From assembly GCA_963170055.1 (NCBI GenBank), contig CAUJGJ010000195.1:1624638-1637137 (forward strand): DNA of 12,500 nt, written 5' to 3'. The notes beneath the pieces are model-generated. The model did not search any database and was not told where the DNA came from. It worked only from the letters and a program-made list of their open reading frames with translations. Below, in pieces: positions 1 through 12,500 of the stretch (position 1 is the first letter of the stretch; each line of letters begins with the position of its first letter). The translations under genes and the position numbers were made by a program. The DNA comes from Halisarca cf. caerulea. Taxonomy: Eukaryota; Porifera; Demospongiae; Chondrillida; Halisarcidae.

Positions 1-14
1 GTGTATGTGTGTGT

Positions 15-88
<74 letters not shown>
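1..88. repeat. (GT)n microsatellite with TATG interruptions
   Basis: Nearly uninterrupted GT dinucleotides run from the window edge to about base 88, with two TATG variants near the left end and one at the right end. The tract probably extends left of the window. Confidence 0.97.
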
Positions 89-89
<1 letters not shown>

Positions 90-552
90 AAACGAACATT
101 CAAATACAGTACTGCTCAGCCAAATGTCTGACCCAAAGTTCTTTGGATCAGACAAAAAGCTAAAACTGGTCGGATATTTTCTAAATGCTAGTGACTACTG
201 TACTGTAGACCCTTGCTTATCCAACCGCTTACATTATCAGACCTACCTTCTACATTGGTACTCTGTAACGAACAGTGTATAGTACATACAGTATATTTTT
301 CAGTGTGTTCGATTCACATACATGCTTTCTAACATCCTCACTTCAGCTAACATATGAAAGCTTTACCACATGTATGCATGAGTTAGCAATGATTCCTTAT
401 GCATGTACCTGTTCTGAGACTTGTAGTTCTGCATAACACAGATGTCACATACCCAGTTATTTCATTCAATTATCTGAATATAAGCTGGTCTCATTGAGTG
501 CATGCAGACAAGTGAGCATCTATTGTTCTCCTCATTCTTTCTCTGTGTATAC

Positions 553-554
<2 letters not shown>
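89..554. other. Upstream intergenic DNA, no gene seen
   Basis: No coding signal is visible. Bases 204-225 (GACCCTTGCTTATCCAACC region) resemble one end of the short TA-flanked elements found in the introns (compare the complement of 2403-2426), but no convincing partner end is found, so this is at most a solo relic. Confidence 0.5.
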
Positions 555-611
<57 letters not shown>

Positions 612-632
612 ATATATACATATATATATATA
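555..632. repeat. (TA)n microsatellite, compound
   Basis: About 50 bp of pure TA is followed by TGTGTG and further TATATACATATATA. Short reading frames on both strands here code only Tyr/Ile repeats and are not genes. Confidence 0.96.
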
Positions 633-907
633 AACCAACCCTAGCCGGTGCACCTCCACATGATAACATGAGCATAGCTGTAACATTAACTTCAGACTCA
701 CTAAACATTACAATTATCATCTAGCATTTTCCATCCTAGAGTTTCTCCAAGGACATTATTATAGGCTAGCTCGATCGCGAGGTTCTGCACATTGTGCACA
801 CCTATATAGCTATGCTGTAACACCCAACCCAGCGGATGCAAACATCCGCCACATGTATATATGCATGTCAAAGCGTGACCAGACTATGTTGTGACGACAC
901 GTTTCCC

Positions 908-990
908 GTACGTGCTGTACGTGCTGTCTACACAGTAATGAAACGTTGGTATACCGCGAAACGTTTGCTGTCTGTGCTGTACGTGCTGTA
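908..990 (+). promoter_or_regulatory. Three copies of ACGTGCTGT upstream of the gene
   Basis: ACGTGCTGT occurs at 910-918, 919-927 and 981-989, with a related CTGTGCTGT at 972-980. ACGTG is the core bound by bHLH-PAS factors (HIF-type RCGTG) in animals. The copies lie 125-205 bp before the start codon. A regulatory role is inference; it may simply be a small tandem duplication. Confidence 0.35.
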
Positions 991-1021
991 CAAGTATAAT
1001 ACAGGCATTAGTCAGGGGTCC

Positions 1022-1030
1022 TTTTATAAG
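1022..1030 (+). promoter_or_regulatory. TATA-like motif
   Basis: TTTTATAAG lies 84 bp before the ATG. If it is a TATA box, transcription would start near 1052-1060 and give a 5' UTR of about 55-60 nt. No transcript evidence is available from sequence. Confidence 0.4.
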
Positions 1031-1048
1031 TGACCTGAAAAGGTCACT
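1029..1048. promoter_or_regulatory. Perfect everted repeat TGACCT-N4-AGGTCA (nuclear-receptor-type site)
   Basis: AGTGACCT and AGGTCACT form a perfect inverted pair around GAAA. The core is two consensus AGGTCA half-sites, everted with a 4-nt spacer (ER4), 68 bp before the start codon and overlapping the end of the TATA-like motif. Nuclear receptors bind such half-site pairs, and drug-exporter genes in vertebrates are regulated by receptors using everted repeats. Function here is inference. Confidence 0.5.
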
Positions 1049-1113
1049 CCCTCGGTCGACTTTGCTTTATAGTTGTCTGGGCGAGAGAGTGATATCCAGA
1101 AGAAGTTTCGAAT

Positions 1114-12500
<11,387 letters not shown>

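Overview
This is a eukaryotic, almost certainly animal, genomic window. Genes are split by GT..AG introns, there are long (CA)n/(GT)n microsatellites and a decayed non-LTR retrotransposon, and nothing is operon-like. An invertebrate metazoan (sponge or cnidarian grade) fits the compact introns and the MRP-type protein, but the sequence alone does not fix the taxon.

One gene dominates: a plus-strand ABCC-family (MRP/ABCC4-like) ABC transporter. I reconstructed 13 coding exons by matching splice sites and reading phase: 1114-1229, 3146-3262, 3877-3994, 5432-5606, 6480-6613, 7362-7531, 7657-7782, 8134-8386, 8527-8727, 8892-8984, 9291-9577, 9832-10015 and 12467-12500 (continuing past the window). 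Joined, they keep one open frame of 669 codons. It holds a short N-terminus, six membrane helices (TMD1) and a nearly complete first nucleotide-binding domain: Walker A, Q-loop, LSGGQ signature, Walker B, D-loop and H-loop. TMD2 and NBD2 should lie downstream of base 12500.

Layout: 1-1113 is upstream DNA with (GT)n, (TA)n, a TATA-like motif and a perfect everted AGGTCA pair just before the gene. 1230-3145 (intron 1) holds decayed terminal-inverted-repeat elements. 3263-3876 and 3995-5431 hold further inverted-repeat elements, an 18-bp minisatellite and a (CA)n that runs into a splice acceptor. 5607-6479 contains a strong 70-nt hairpin. 6614-7361 has a 9-bp array and two adjacent inverted-repeat elements. 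Introns 6 and 7 carry (GT)n, and introns 9, 11 and 12 carry (CA)n. Intron 12 (10016-12466) contains a 5'-truncated, inactivated minus-strand LINE fragment lying between two (CA)n tracts.

No RNA gene, CRISPR array or clearly novel multi-gene system is visible. The most interesting signals are non-coding: the candidate nuclear-receptor site, the hairpin, a family of TA-flanked miniature elements in the introns, splice sites embedded in microsatellites, one stop-free intron of 3n length, and the LINE's position inside a CA tract.
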